The notes under the pieces were generated by a model. That model saw only the letters and a list, made by a program, of their open reading frames with translations. It was not told where the DNA came from and made no database searches. The translations under genes and the position numbers were made by a program. A stretch of DNA of 64,000 bases from Streptomyces drozdowiczii (GTDB lineage Bacteria > Actinomycetota > Actinomycetes > Streptomycetales > Streptomycetaceae), in contig NZ_CP098740.1 of assembly GCF_026167665.1 (NCBI RefSeq), positions 6,076,001 to 6,140,000 on the forward strand, given 5' to 3'. Below, in pieces: positions 9,621 through 17,445 of this stretch (positions within the stretch are counted from its first letter, which is position 1; each line of letters starts with the position of its first letter).

Positions 9621-10093
9621 TCAGGCGACCCGGCCGTAGTAGACGCTCCGCGTCCAGATCTTCTCCAGGCGGACCACGGCGCCCGTCTTCGGCGAGTGCC
9701 AGATCTTCCCGCTGCCGGCGTAGATGCCGACGTGGTAGACGCTGCGCCCGGAATGGAAGAAGACCAGGTCACCTCGTTGGCGCTTGGACGCCGAGATGTG
9801 CCTGGTCCTGTTGTACTGCTGCTGGGCCGTCCGGGGAGTTTCTTGCCGGCCTTCTTGAACGAATAGAGCGTCAGCCCCGAACAGTCGAAGCTGCCGGGCC
9901 CGGTGGCGCCCCAGCGGTAGGGCGCCCCCTTCTTCGACGCGGCGATCTTCAGGGCCTTCATCGCGTGGCCGGCCGCCTGCGCCTCGGGCGCGGCTCCTGG
10001 GACGCACAGCGTGCCGCCGACGGCGGCGAGAGTCATGACCGAGGCCGTGGTGGCCCGGGCGAGCAGAGACGGGACATGAACCTGCGCACTCAT
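9621..10093 (-). CDS. Secreted NlpC/P60 cell-wall hydrolase (apparent frameshift)
   Basis: About 157 aa once repaired. Start ATG 10093 (GAAGGG six bases upstream; a TTG two codons earlier is also open). A signal peptide (LLARATTASVMTLAAVGG...EAQAA) covers residues 1 to about 38. The NlpC/P60 catalytic Cys is in PGSFDCSGLTLYSF. The frame breaks in the G4 run 9833-9836; a fifth base joins KKLP to RTAQQQYNRTR. The His region GDLVFFHSGRSVYHVGIYAG follows. It is a likely D,L-endopeptidase cleaving peptidoglycan stem peptides. The mRNA leader carries a c-di-AMP riboswitch, typical of actinomycete cell-wall hydrolases. Confidence 0.85.
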
Positions 10094-10097
10094 GCGC

Positions 10098-10213
10098 AAC
10101 CCTTCGTCAGCCGCCTGTGAAGGATGACCTGTCGGGTTCGGGCTGGCGAAGTCGCCCGGCCGCGTGACGCGGCTTCACCCCGAGGGACAACCGGAGATCC
10201 GGCGGTCCCGTAG
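10098..10213 (-). ncRNA. ydaO/yuaA c-di-AMP riboswitch
   Basis: Read on the minus strand, the leader of the NlpC/P60 gene contains the conserved blocks of the ydaO-yuaA aptamer in order: ACCGCCGGAT, CGGGGTGAA followed by a GCCGCG/CGCGGC hairpin, then GCCCGAACCCGACAG, CAGGCGGCTGACGAAGGG. It ends just before the start codon. In actinomycetes this riboswitch controls resuscitation and cell-wall hydrolases, turning them off when c-di-AMP is high. Boundaries are approximate, and the recognition is by eye, not by covariance model. Confidence 0.75.
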
Positions 10214-10599
10214 TGCTCGGGTCCTCCACTCCTGCCGATCCACTCCTGTCGACCAGTCATCCGGGCGGCGGCAGGACTCGGCGTCCGCCCGGACCGCCCC
10301 GCCGCGGTGGCGGGGGCTTGTCGTCCCACGGATCTTGACTCACCTCGGGCCGGATTTCCGAGCCGGAACAGCCATCGGTGAAGACCGTCACGGATGGCCC
10401 GTTCAGGTGGACGGAAACCCGTACGGCGGTCCGCCGGCCGCCCGCGGCCACGGCCGTACCAGCGGCGTCGCGAAGGAATCCGCCCCCCGCGCATCAGGAA
10501 AAGGCAAATCGGCCCGTCGCTCGTGAGAGGGAACTCCTACGCCGAACGAGCGAGGAAATCCGGCGCACCCCTCGGGCGTGTCGGTGACCTGCGGGGGTG
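10214..10599. other. Intergenic stretch without a convincing gene
   Basis: 386 bases between the riboswitch and the 102-aa protein gene. Short open frames exist on both strands but lack ribosome sites, recognisable domains or normal codon bias. It presumably holds the promoter of the riboswitch transcript; nothing else is visible. Confidence 0.5.
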
Positions 10600-10908
10600 T
10601 CAGTCCGGCGGGGCGGGCGGCAGGGCGACCCGGCCCGCCCGCCGCTCGCCGTCCAGCGCCCGCAGCGCGCGGGTCAACGTGGCGCTGTGGATACGTGATT
10701 CGCCGCGCCGGTGCATCAGCGCGAGCGCGTCCCGTAAGGCCGCCGCGTGCGAGGCGAGCGCCTGGGCGGCGCGCAGGGCCGCGTAGGTGTCGTCCCCGTG
10801 CGCCGGGTTGATCCGGCCCACCTGGTCGACCACATGCAGATAGCGGTCGATGAACTCGGACTCGGCCCGGGTCAGGGCGGGCAGCGGCGAGAACTCCGGT
10901 GGCTGCAT
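10600..10908 (-). CDS. Hypothetical protein co-transcribed with the ClpP-like gene
   Basis: 102 aa, starting MQPPEFSPLPALTRAESEF seven bases after the ClpP-like stop, so probably the second gene of that operon. It is mostly helical (FIDRYLHVVDQVGRI; AALRAAQALASHAAALRDALALMHRRG) with no signal peptide or membrane segment. I recognise no family. Association with a catalytically dead ClpP makes an adaptor or accessory role conceivable, but that is speculation. Confidence 0.65.
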   Translation of the reverse strand: MQPPEFSPLPALTRAESEFIDRYLHVVDQVGRINPAHGDDTYAALRAAQALASHAAALRDALALMHRRGESRIHSATLTRALRALDGERRAGRVALPPAPPD

Positions 10909-10915
10909 CCCCGGT

Positions 10916-11548
10916 TCACCACCCGGAGCGCGGCGGCACCGGGAGCCGGTTCCGCACGATGTGGTCCACCAGCCCGTACGCCAGAGCTGCCTCCGCGTCG
11001 AGGACGAGATCGCGCTCGGTGTCCTCGGTGACCTGCTCGGCGGAGCGCCCCGTGTGCCGGGCCAGCATGGCGGTCATCGTGTCGCGCATCCGGGCCAGTT
11101 CCCGTGCCTCGATCTCCAGGTCGGACGGCTGCCCCTGGACCGGCTCGTCCAGCGCGGGCTGGCTGACGACCACCTTGGCGCCGGGCAGCATGTGCCGCCG
11201 GCCCGGGGCGCCCGCGGCGAGCAGCACCGCAGCCCCGGCCCCCGCCCGGCCCAGGCAGTAGGTCTCCACCTCGCAGCCGAGGAAGTTCATCGTGTCGTAC
11301 AGGGTCGTCATCGCGCCGAACGAGCCGCCCGGCGAGTTGATGTACAGCGAGACGGGCCGGTCCGGCGCGTCGTGCTCCAGGTACATCAGCTGGGCCACCA
11401 GATCGTTGGCGGCCGTCTCGTCCAGGGCGGTGCCGAGGAAGACGACGCGCTCGGCGAGCAGCTTGGAGTACGGGTCGAGGGTCCGGGACCCCTGGGAGGT
11501 GCGCTCGGTGAACTCGGGCAGGACGTGACGGGCGACGGGACGGTACAC
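10916..11548 (-). CDS. ClpP-family protein lacking catalytic Ser and His
   Basis: 210 aa, GTG 11548 with GGAGGAG upstream ([13 protein letters not shown]). The ClpP fold is clear: [42 protein letters not shown], then the handle region to GLVDHIV. The nucleophile motif, normally GQAASMGA, reads GRAGAGAA, putting Ala at the Ser position (about residue 104). The His motif, normally I-H-QP, reads VVSQP (Ser 129). Only the Asp region DTERD is kept. It should therefore be proteolytically inactive on its own, like ClpR-type subunits, and may form mixed rings with another ClpP. Streptomyces carry several clpP paralogues; I cannot say which one this is. Confidence 0.9.
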   Translation of the reverse strand: MYRPVARHVLPEFTERTSQGSRTLDPYSKLLAERVVFLGTALDETAANDLVAQLMYLEHDAPDRPVSLYINSPGGSFGAMTTLYDTMNFLGCEVETYCLGRAGAGAAVLLAAGAPGRRHMLPGAKVVVSQPALDEPVQGQPSDLEIEARELARMRDTMTAMLARHTGRSAEQVTEDTERDLVLDAEAALAYGLVDHIVRNRLPVPPRSGW

Positions 11549-11611
11549 GGCGGTGCCTCTCCTCCGGTCGCGCGGGCACAGCGGGGCGCCCGCGCACGCT
11601 TCCGTAAAAAA

Positions 11612-11638
11612 TGTACAGGACGTACAGAAGGTTATGAT
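11612..11638 (+). promoter_or_regulatory. phd promoter and autoregulatory operator
   Basis: Inverted repeat TGTAC-N5-GTACA (11612-11626), the core recognised by YefM/Phd-type antitoxins, directly precedes a near-consensus -10 TATGAT (11633-11638). The ATG at 11645 lies seven bases after the -10, so the transcript is probably leaderless, and antitoxin binding would block the promoter. Confidence 0.6.
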
Positions 11639-11644
11639 GGGAGC

Positions 11645-11932
11645 ATGGCTTACGAGATTCCGGTGACGCAAGCCCGGGCTGAACTCGCCGAACTGATCAA
11701 CCGAGTCGTCTACGGCGGCGAGCGCGTGGTCGTCACGCGGCACGGCAAACCGCTCGTCGCCCTCGTATCGGCCGCTGACCTGGAACGACTGGAGAAGGAG
11801 GAGGCGGCGGCGGAGCAGGAGCAGGTGATCAGCTCCGTCTCCTCGATCGGCTCCACCCCGTCCGCTCCGGGCGAACGGCAGCGCTTCGGCATCGCGGCGG
11901 AGCACCGGGGCCACCGCGGCCGGGACGACTGA
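11645..11932 (+). CDS. Phd/YefM-family type II antitoxin (no adjacent toxin)
   Basis: 95 aa. The Phd_YefM fold is in the N-terminal half: [46 protein letters not shown]. The acidic, flexible C-terminal tail ([10 protein letters not shown] and on) is the usual toxin-binding part. No Doc or RelE/YoeB toxin gene follows; the next gene is convergent and unrelated. It is therefore an orphan antitoxin or stand-alone repressor, divergent from the ClpP-like gene. Confidence 0.85.
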   Translation: MAYEIPVTQARAELAELINRVVYGGERVVVTRHGKPLVALVSAADLERLEKEEAAAEQEQVISSVSSIGSTPSAPGERQRFGIAAEHRGHRGRDD

Positions 11933-11949
11933 CCCCCGTACACAGCGAA

Positions 11950-11977
11950 GCGCCCCCGTCCACCAGGACGGGGGCGC
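11950..11977. terminator. Bidirectional terminator hairpin
   Basis: Perfect 11-bp stem GCGCCCCCGTC/GACGGGGGCGC with a 6-base loop, between the convergent antitoxin and DUF3533-like genes. Confidence 0.8.
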
Positions 11978-11991
11978 ACTCCTGAGCATGG

Positions 11992-12981
11992 TCAGCCGGC
12001 CAGTGCGGGCTCCCGCGCCGATGCCGGCGCCGTGGTGTCCGCGGCCGGCCTGCGGCGCCCGCCGACGAGCACCGCGACCAGCCCCAGCACCGCCCACACG
12101 CCGAGCGTCAGGACGGGGACGCCCGCCGCCGCGCCGTCGAAGAACGCCACCGAGCGCAGTGCGGACCCGCCCGCCCCGGGCGGCAGCAGCTGACCGATCA
12201 CGGCGATCGGGCGGGGGAGCAGTTCGGGCGCGCTGGTCACTCCCGAGAAGGGGTTGCCCAGCAGCACCATGAGCAGCGCGCCGATCCCGATGCCCGGTGT
12301 GCCGAGCAGGGCGGCGAGTCCCGCGACCGGCGCGCCGATGGCGAGCACGATCAGGGCGACGGTCCCGGCCTCGCTCCACCAGTCGCCGGTGAGGGCGCCG
12401 AGCCAGCTGTCCGTCACGGCGGTGGCCAGGAGCCCCACCAGGACGGCCACTCCGAGCAGGGCGACCCCGGCCCGCGCCCCGCGCAGCCCCAGCACGGTCA
12501 CGGCCGCGCCGGCGGCGACCCCCGCGATGGCCAGTGGCAGGATGCTGGAGCCGAGCACGGCGCCCCTCGGGTCGGCGGCGGGCGCGGCCACCACGTCGGT
12601 GACCGGCACCTCGGAGCCGGCCGGTGCCCCGGCGGTCACCGCCTCGCGCAGCAGCTGGGCGACCACCGTGCTGCCCGCGCTCGCCGTCAGCAGCTCGGGG
12701 CCCTTGGCGGTCGCGACGACCGCGCCGTAGACGGTCCGGTCCTCGATCGCGTCCCGGGCCTCGGCCTCGGAGGCGTAGCGGTGCACCTCGAAGGCCCCGT
12801 CGCGCTCCTCGAACCGCTGCTGGAGCTGGTCGGCGGCCGGCGCGGTACCGGCGATCGCGACCGGCAGGTCGCGCGGTGCGGTGCGGGCGGCGGGCCAGGC
12901 GAAGGCCCACAGGGCGAGGGTCACCACCAGCGGAACCAGCAGGACCACCCCCACCAGGCGGCGGTTCGGGGTGAGGGACAT
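11992..12981 (-). CDS. ABC-2/DUF3533-like multi-pass membrane protein
   Basis: 329 aa. One N-terminal membrane helix ([20 protein letters not shown]) is followed by an external domain of about 110 residues, then five or so hydrophobic segments from about residue 145 ([20 protein letters not shown] onward). This is the YhgE/Pip/DUF3533 arrangement related to ABC-2 permeases, but there is no ATPase gene nearby. The divergent TetR gene and shared operators suggest it is that regulator's target and possibly an efflux or envelope-stress protein. Confidence 0.75.
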   Translation of the reverse strand: MSLTPNRRLVGVVLLVPLVVTLALWAFAWPAARTAPRDLPVAIAGTAPAADQLQQRFEERDGAFEVHRYASEAEARDAIEDRTVYGAVVATAKGPELLTASAGSTVVAQLLREAVTAGAPAGSEVPVTDVVAAPAADPRGAVLGSSILPLAIAGVAAGAAVTVLGLRGARAGVALLGVAVLVGLLATAVTDSWLGALTGDWWSEAGTVALIVLAIGAPVAGLAALLGTPGIGIGALLMVLLGNPFSGVTSAPELLPRPIAVIGQLLPPGAGGSALRSVAFFDGAAAGVPVLTLGVWAVLGLVAVLVGGRRRPAADTTAPASAREPALAG

Positions 12982-13029
12982 GGGAAGGGCCTCGATTTCG
13001 GAGAGGACGAACCCTCAAAGAGAAGGATC

Positions 13030-13099
13030 GTTCGTTTTATCTGACTCCGACACTGTCGCGCTCGCGGTCGGCGGTTGTCAAGAATGAATGTTCGTTTTA
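13030..13099. promoter_or_regulatory. Paired operator-like repeats between the DUF3533-like and tetR genes
   Basis: The 10-mer GTTCGTTTTA occurs at 13030-13039 and again at 13090-13099, exactly 60 bp apart, one copy beside each divergent promoter. The second lies in an imperfect dyad AATGAA-TG-TTCGTT (13083-13096) that abuts the tetR start. This suits autoregulation plus repression of the neighbour. Confidence 0.5.
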
Positions 13100-13109
13100 A
13101 GTTGGCGGC

Positions 13110-13739
13110 ATGGCCCGTGTATCCCAGGCGCACCTCGACGCCCGCCGCAGACAGATCCTGGACGGCGCCGCGCGCTGCTTCGCCCGTGACGGCTTCCACG
13201 GCACCTCGATGCAGGACGTGCTGAAGGAGGCCGGTCTGTCGGCCGGCGCGGTCTACCGCTACTTCAGCGGCAAGGAGGACCTGATCGAGGCCATCGCGAC
13301 CGAGGCCGTGAACGGGGTGCGCCGGGCCTTCGAGGGCGCGGCCCGGGACACCCCCGTCCCCGCCCCGGACGTCCTGATCGGCCGGGTGTCGCGAAGCCTG
13401 TTCGCGGACGGCCTCGAATCGGGGCGGGGGCTCGAACCCCGGGCGTACGCGGGACTGATCATCCAGGTGTGGTCCGAGACGCTGCGCAGCGAACGGCTGT
13501 CGGCCGCCCTCACCGAGGCGTTCGGCGGGCTGCGCGGGGCCTGGACGGAGCTGGTCGGGCTGTACCGGGAGGCCGGGGTGCTCCGGGCGGACGTGCCCGA
13601 CGAGCACGTCGCCCGGGCCCTGATCGCGACGGCCCAGGGGTTCATCGCTCAGCTCGCCATGTTCGGCGACACCGGCCCGGAGGTCCTGGAGAACGGGCTG
13701 CGCGGACTGATGTCGATGGACCCGGTGAAGGCGGGCTGA
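13110..13739 (+). CDS. TetR/AcrR family transcriptional regulator
   Basis: 209 aa. Canonical TetR HTH at residues 10-55: RRQILDGAARCFARDGFHGTSMQDVLKEAGLSAGAVYRYFSGKEDLI. The C-terminal ligand domain is divergent, as usual. It is divergent from the DUF3533-like membrane protein with two shared repeats between them. The start lies 11 bases after the second operator, so the message is leaderless or nearly so. Confidence 0.92.
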   Translation: MARVSQAHLDARRRQILDGAARCFARDGFHGTSMQDVLKEAGLSAGAVYRYFSGKEDLIEAIATEAVNGVRRAFEGAARDTPVPAPDVLIGRVSRSLFADGLESGRGLEPRAYAGLIIQVWSETLRSERLSAALTEAFGGLRGAWTELVGLYREAGVLRADVPDEHVARALIATAQGFIAQLAMFGDTGPEVLENGLRGLMSMDPVKAG

Positions 13740-13750
13740 CCCGCCCGGCC

Positions 13751-14800
13751 TCACCCCTTCCGGTCGTGCTCCGCCAGCCAGGCGTCCTCCGCCGCGTAGT
13801 CGAACAGGCCCGTCCCGTACGACCGGAGCATGGCCGGATACGCCTCCCGCCAGTCCCGTCCGGCCAGCTGCCCGGCGATCCACTCGACGGTCTCCGGCAG
13901 CGATTCGGCGTACCCCGTCACCGGCCGGTAGCCGAGTTCCCGCTCGGCGGCCGACATGTCGTACACGATGGGGTGCGGCGCGCTCCACGGCGTCGAGCCG
14001 ACGCCCTCCGGGGTCGGGCCGCCGGGCATCAGCACCGTCTCCGTGCTCCGGCCCAGCACCGCGTCCACCGCCTCGCCGATCTCCGCGACCGTCGGCGCCT
14101 GCGGATCGGCGGCGTTCAGCACCCGGGATCCGGGCCGGGCGGCGGCCAGCTGGATCAGCTCCGCCACGTTCGCCGAGTGGACCGGATGGAAGCGGGACGC
14201 CCCGCCGTACGCCAGCACGCGCCGGGTCCGGCCGTCCAGCGCCCGCTTGACGAAGTACAGCTCACGCGGCGAGCGGCAGTACGGGCCGTGCACCGCACCC
14301 GCCCGCAGCAATGTGGCGGGCAGCGCGTCGCCGGCCGCCAGGAGATCGCGCTCCAGCCGGATCTTGCGCGTCGCGTACGTGTCCTCGCCCGGCTCCACGG
14401 TGCCCAGCGACTCCCGGATAGGCACCGGGTAGCGCGGTTCCCGGCCCGGTTCGCCCATCGTGTCGAAGCTGCGGCCCTTCTCGTCCTCGTACACCACGCC
14501 GCTGGAGACGACGACCACCGAGCCGATCCTGCCGGCGAGCCCGGTCAGCTGCCGGGCGTGCTGCCGCCCGTACGCCACCATGTCGACCAGGACGTCGCAT
14601 CCCGGTCCGAGCGCCGCCGCGAGGGCGCCCTCCTCGTCGCGGTCCAGGGCGACCGCCCCGACCCCGTCGTCCCAGCTCTCGTCACGGCCTCCGCCGCGCG
14701 AGGCCGCCGTCACCTCCCAGCCGTCCTCCGACAGCGCGCGCACGGCGGCCCGCCCTATCTGTCCCGTCGCTCCCAGCACCCATGCGCGTCCCTTGCTCAT
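13751..14800 (-). CDS. NAD(P)-dependent epimerase/dehydratase-like protein (extended SDR)
   Basis: 349 aa. Rossmann motif WVLGATGQIGRAAV at residues 7-20 (TGxxGxxG). The usual YxxxK is not obvious; the corresponding region reads TYATRKIRLERDLL, with Tyr and Lys in YATRK. Atypical extended SDRs of this type often act as nucleotide-sugar modifiers or NAD(P)-binding sensors; substrate unknown. Convergent with tetR (11-bp gap), followed downstream on its own strand by nothing relevant. Confidence 0.75.
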   Translation of the reverse strand: MSKGRAWVLGATGQIGRAAVRALSEDGWEVTAASRGGGRDESWDDGVGAVALDRDEEGALAAALGPGCDVLVDMVAYGRQHARQLTGLAGRIGSVVVVSSGVVYEDEKGRSFDTMGEPGREPRYPVPIRESLGTVEPGEDTYATRKIRLERDLLAAGDALPATLLRAGAVHGPYCRSPRELYFVKRALDGRTRRVLAYGGASRFHPVHSANVAELIQLAAARPGSRVLNAADPQAPTVAEIGEAVDAVLGRSTETVLMPGGPTPEGVGSTPWSAPHPIVYDMSAAERELGYRPVTGYAESLPETVEWIAGQLAGRDWREAYPAMLRSYGTGLFDYAAEDAWLAEHDRKG

Positions 14801-14842
14801 GCCCGAACGCTAGGCCCGGCCCACGCCTCCGACCAGCGACGT

Positions 14843-15577
14843 TCACCGCTCGCGAATCCGCTGTCGGCGTTGCCGTTTCGGGAACCTGCCCGGCTGCTTC
14901 CCGTCGGCCGCCTGCTTGACCTTCACCGCGTACTCGTCCACGTACTCCTGTCCGGAGAGCCGCAGGATCGCGTACATGATCTCGTCGGTCACCGCGCGGA
15001 CGGCCGCCTTCTCGTTCTCCAGGCCCGCGTAGCGCGAGAAGTCCAGCGGTTCGCCGAAGCGGATGGTGACGGGCTTGAGGCGGGGGAGCCGCCGGCCGGG
15101 CGGCTGGATCTCGAAGGTGCCGACCATCGCGCACGGCACCACCGGCACCTGCGCCCGGATGGCCATCACGGCCACCCCGACCTTCCCCTTGTAGAGCCGC
15201 CCGTCGTGCGAGCGGGTGCCCTCCGGGTAGATGCCCAGCAGCTCGCCCCGCTCCAGCACGCCGATGCCCTCGCGGATCGCGGCCTGACCCGCCTCCTTGC
15301 CCGACCGGTCCACCGGGATCTGGCCCGCGCTGCGGAAGAAGGCGGCCGTCAGCCGGCCCTTCACGCCGGGTCCCGTGAAGTACTCCGCCTTGGCCAGGAA
15401 GGTGATCCGCCGCTTGAGGATCGCGGGCATCAGGAAGTGGTCGGAGAACGACAGGTGGTTGCCCGCGACGATCGCGGCGCCGTCGTCCGGGACGTGCTCC
15501 GCTCCCTCGATGACCGGCCGGAACAGCAGCCGCAGCACCGGCCCGAGAACGACGTACTTGAGGACGTAGTAGAACAC
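14843..15577 (-). CDS. 1-acyl-sn-glycerol-3-phosphate acyltransferase (PlsC family)
   Basis: 244 aa. Acyltransferase block I NHLSFSDHF (NHxxxxD) near residue 40, block II around FRSAGQIPVDRSG, block III YPEGTRSHDGRLYKGKVG, block IV VPVVPCAMVG. The N-terminus has a short membrane-associating helix. It transfers acyl groups to lysophosphatidate in membrane phospholipid synthesis. The C-terminus is basic and low-complexity. Confidence 0.9.
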   Translation of the reverse strand: MFYYVLKYVVLGPVLRLLFRPVIEGAEHVPDDGAAIVAGNHLSFSDHFLMPAILKRRITFLAKAEYFTGPGVKGRLTAAFFRSAGQIPVDRSGKEAGQAAIREGIGVLERGELLGIYPEGTRSHDGRLYKGKVGVAVMAIRAQVPVVPCAMVGTFEIQPPGRRLPRLKPVTIRFGEPLDFSRYAGLENEKAAVRAVTDEIMYAILRLSGQEYVDEYAVKVKQAADGKQPGRFPKRQRRQRIRER

Positions 15578-15655
15578 GGTCTCTCCCCGGTCCGGTGTAT
15601 CAGCGGGTCGATGATGGAGACGTATACCCCGCGCCCGCCGGGCGACGCCGCGCCC

Positions 15656-17253
15656 TCACATCTGCGCGCCGAAGTCCTGGGTCCAGACAAGGCCGCCGGG
15701 GCTGTCCTGGATGCCCACGCCCAGCTCCTTGAACGAGCAGTTCAGGATGTTCGCCCGGTGGCCCGGGCTGTTCATCCAGGAGTTCATCACGTCGGCCGGC
15801 GTCCGCTGCCCCTTCGCTATGTTCTCCCCGTACGTGCTCCACCGGTAGCCGGCCGCCGTGATCCGCTCGCCGGGGCCCGAGCCGTCCTGCGAGGTGTGCG
15901 AGAAGTAGTCCTGCGCGGCCATGTCCTCGGAGTGCCGCTGCGCGGCGGTCGTCAGCTCGTCGTTCCCGGTCACCGGCGAGCAGCCCTCCTTCGCGCGCTC
16001 GGTGTTGACGAGAGCCAGCACCTGTTCCGCGTCCGACGGCGGGCTCGGCGCGGGCTCGACCGGGGCCGGCCGGGTCGCCGAGGGGGCCTTCGTCGCCGGA
16101 GGGCGTGTGGTCGCGGGCGCCGTCTTCCGCGGCTTCGCCCGGTCCTTCTTCTTGGTGGCGCTCGGGCTGGGGCTCCCGGCGGAGTGCGAGGGCGAGGCGG
16201 ACGGCGTCGCGGAGGCGGACTCCTCGGCCGAAGCGGTCGCGGTGACGGAGCCGTCGGCCTCGGGGGCGGTCGCGACGGAGACCTCGTCGCCGCCCTCGTC
16301 ATCCGTGGACAGATGGACGGCGGCGCCCCGGCCCCCAGCACGCCCACCGCGAGAACGGACGCCACCACGGCGTTGCGCCGGCGGCGGCGCGCCTGGTCCC
16401 GCCGCCGCGCCGCCCGGCCGGGCCGCGCGGACGCGCCGAGGGGGGCGGCCGCCGCGACCTCGGTCAGCCGGGGATCCCGGCCCGCCCCGGCCACCGCGAG
16501 CGGGACCAGCGCGAGGCCCACGAGCAGGCCCTCGGCCGGCACCAGGCCGGAGCCGAACCCCGAACAGACCGTGCAGCCGCGCGCGTGGCGCGCGATGCGC
16601 TTGCGCCACAGCGGCGAGGGCGCCCCGTCCCAGCCGGCCAGGATGTCGTCCAGCAGGATGCACCGGGGCTGCGCGGCCAGCGCGCCCACCACCACCCGGG
16701 CGGTGTCCAGCTGCGCCTTCATCCGCTGCACGCGTACGGCGGTGTGCTCGGGCGACAGGTTCATGGCGGCGGCCACCTCGGCCCGGGTCAGCTGCCCCGC
16801 CGCCTCCAGCCACCACAGCGAGAGCAGCGCCCGGTCGTCCTCGTCCACCCAACGGGTCGCCTCGGCGACCTGGCGGCGCTGCCCGGACAGGCCGAGCCGC
16901 AGGATCGTCACGTCCACGAAGTCCGCCGCCGGATCGACCCGGTCGTGGCCGGTGGCCAGGGGCTCCACGGGGATCGCGGCGGACTGCCGGTCGCGCCAGT
17001 GCCCGCGTATCTCGTTCATCGCGATGGCCACCAGCCAGGAGCGGAAGCTCTCCGGATTCCGCAGGCCGGGCAGGGCGCGCAGCATGCGCAGGACCGTCTC
17101 CTGCACGACGTCGTCCACGTCCGCGTGGCCGTTCAGCGCGCGTCCGACGATGTTGTAGAGCAGCGGCAGACAGGACGCGACGAGTTGGTCCTTGGCGTCG
17201 GCGTCACCGGCCCGTGCCGCCTTGATCAACGCCCGTTCGCGGTCCTGGCCCAT
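15656..17253 (-). CDS. ECF-type sigma factor fused via a membrane helix to an extracellular CAP/SCP domain (apparent frameshift)
   Basis: About 532 aa once repaired. ATG 17253 gives MGQDRERALIKAARAGDADAK. Region sigma2 is YNIVGRALNGHADVDDVVQETVLRMLRAL; sigma4 is LTRAEVAAAMNLSPEHTAVRVQRMKAQL. A Cys-containing zinc-finger-like stretch (RHARGCTVCSGFG) follows, then a basic stop-transfer region and membrane helix (NAVVASVLAVGVLGAG). The frame breaks there in C4 16326-16329; one added base continues VHLSTDDEGG into a Ser/Thr/Pro linker. A CAP domain ends the protein: ALVNTERAKEGC, LTTAAQRHSEDMA, YFSHTSQDG, GENIAKGQRTPADVMNSWMNSPGHRANIL. The cytoplasmic sigma and external CAP halves suggest direct surface sensing. 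Confidence 0.8.
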
Positions 17254-17384
17254 GCTGTGCTCACTCTTCCGGAGTCCTGTTCTGGCTTCACGCACACCTG
17301 GGAGATGCCGCCCGGCCGGAGACCATAACAAAAACCTGTCGCTCACTTGTGCGTAAAGATGTCCGGCCCGGTGTGTGCAAGGAA

Positions 17385-17418
17385 GTCCGGCCCCACCACA
17401 CAGGTGGCGGGGCCGGAC
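17385..17418 (-). terminator. Terminator hairpin downstream of GH6
   Basis: 10-bp perfect stem GTCCGGCCCC/GGGGCCGGAC with an additional small inner stem in the 14-base loop, located just after the GH6 stop on the minus strand. Confidence 0.75.
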
Positions 17419-17445
17419 GGAGTCACCGGGTCATCCGGTCACTGA

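Noticed and set aside
10257..10451. 64-codon minus-strand open frame
   Set aside because: No ribosome site or family resemblance, strongly proline/arginine-biased end; lies in the upstream part of the riboswitch promoter region.
10916..13018. Apparent 700-aa fusion of a membrane-protein region with ClpP
   Set aside because: Upstream part is antisense to phd and off-frame with the real DUF3533-like gene. The GTG at 11548 with its ribosome site is the true ClpP start.
13469..17158. 1229-codon plus-strand open frame
   Set aside because: It covers tetR, the epimerase, plsC and the sigma gene in shadow frames; no domain, no start signal.
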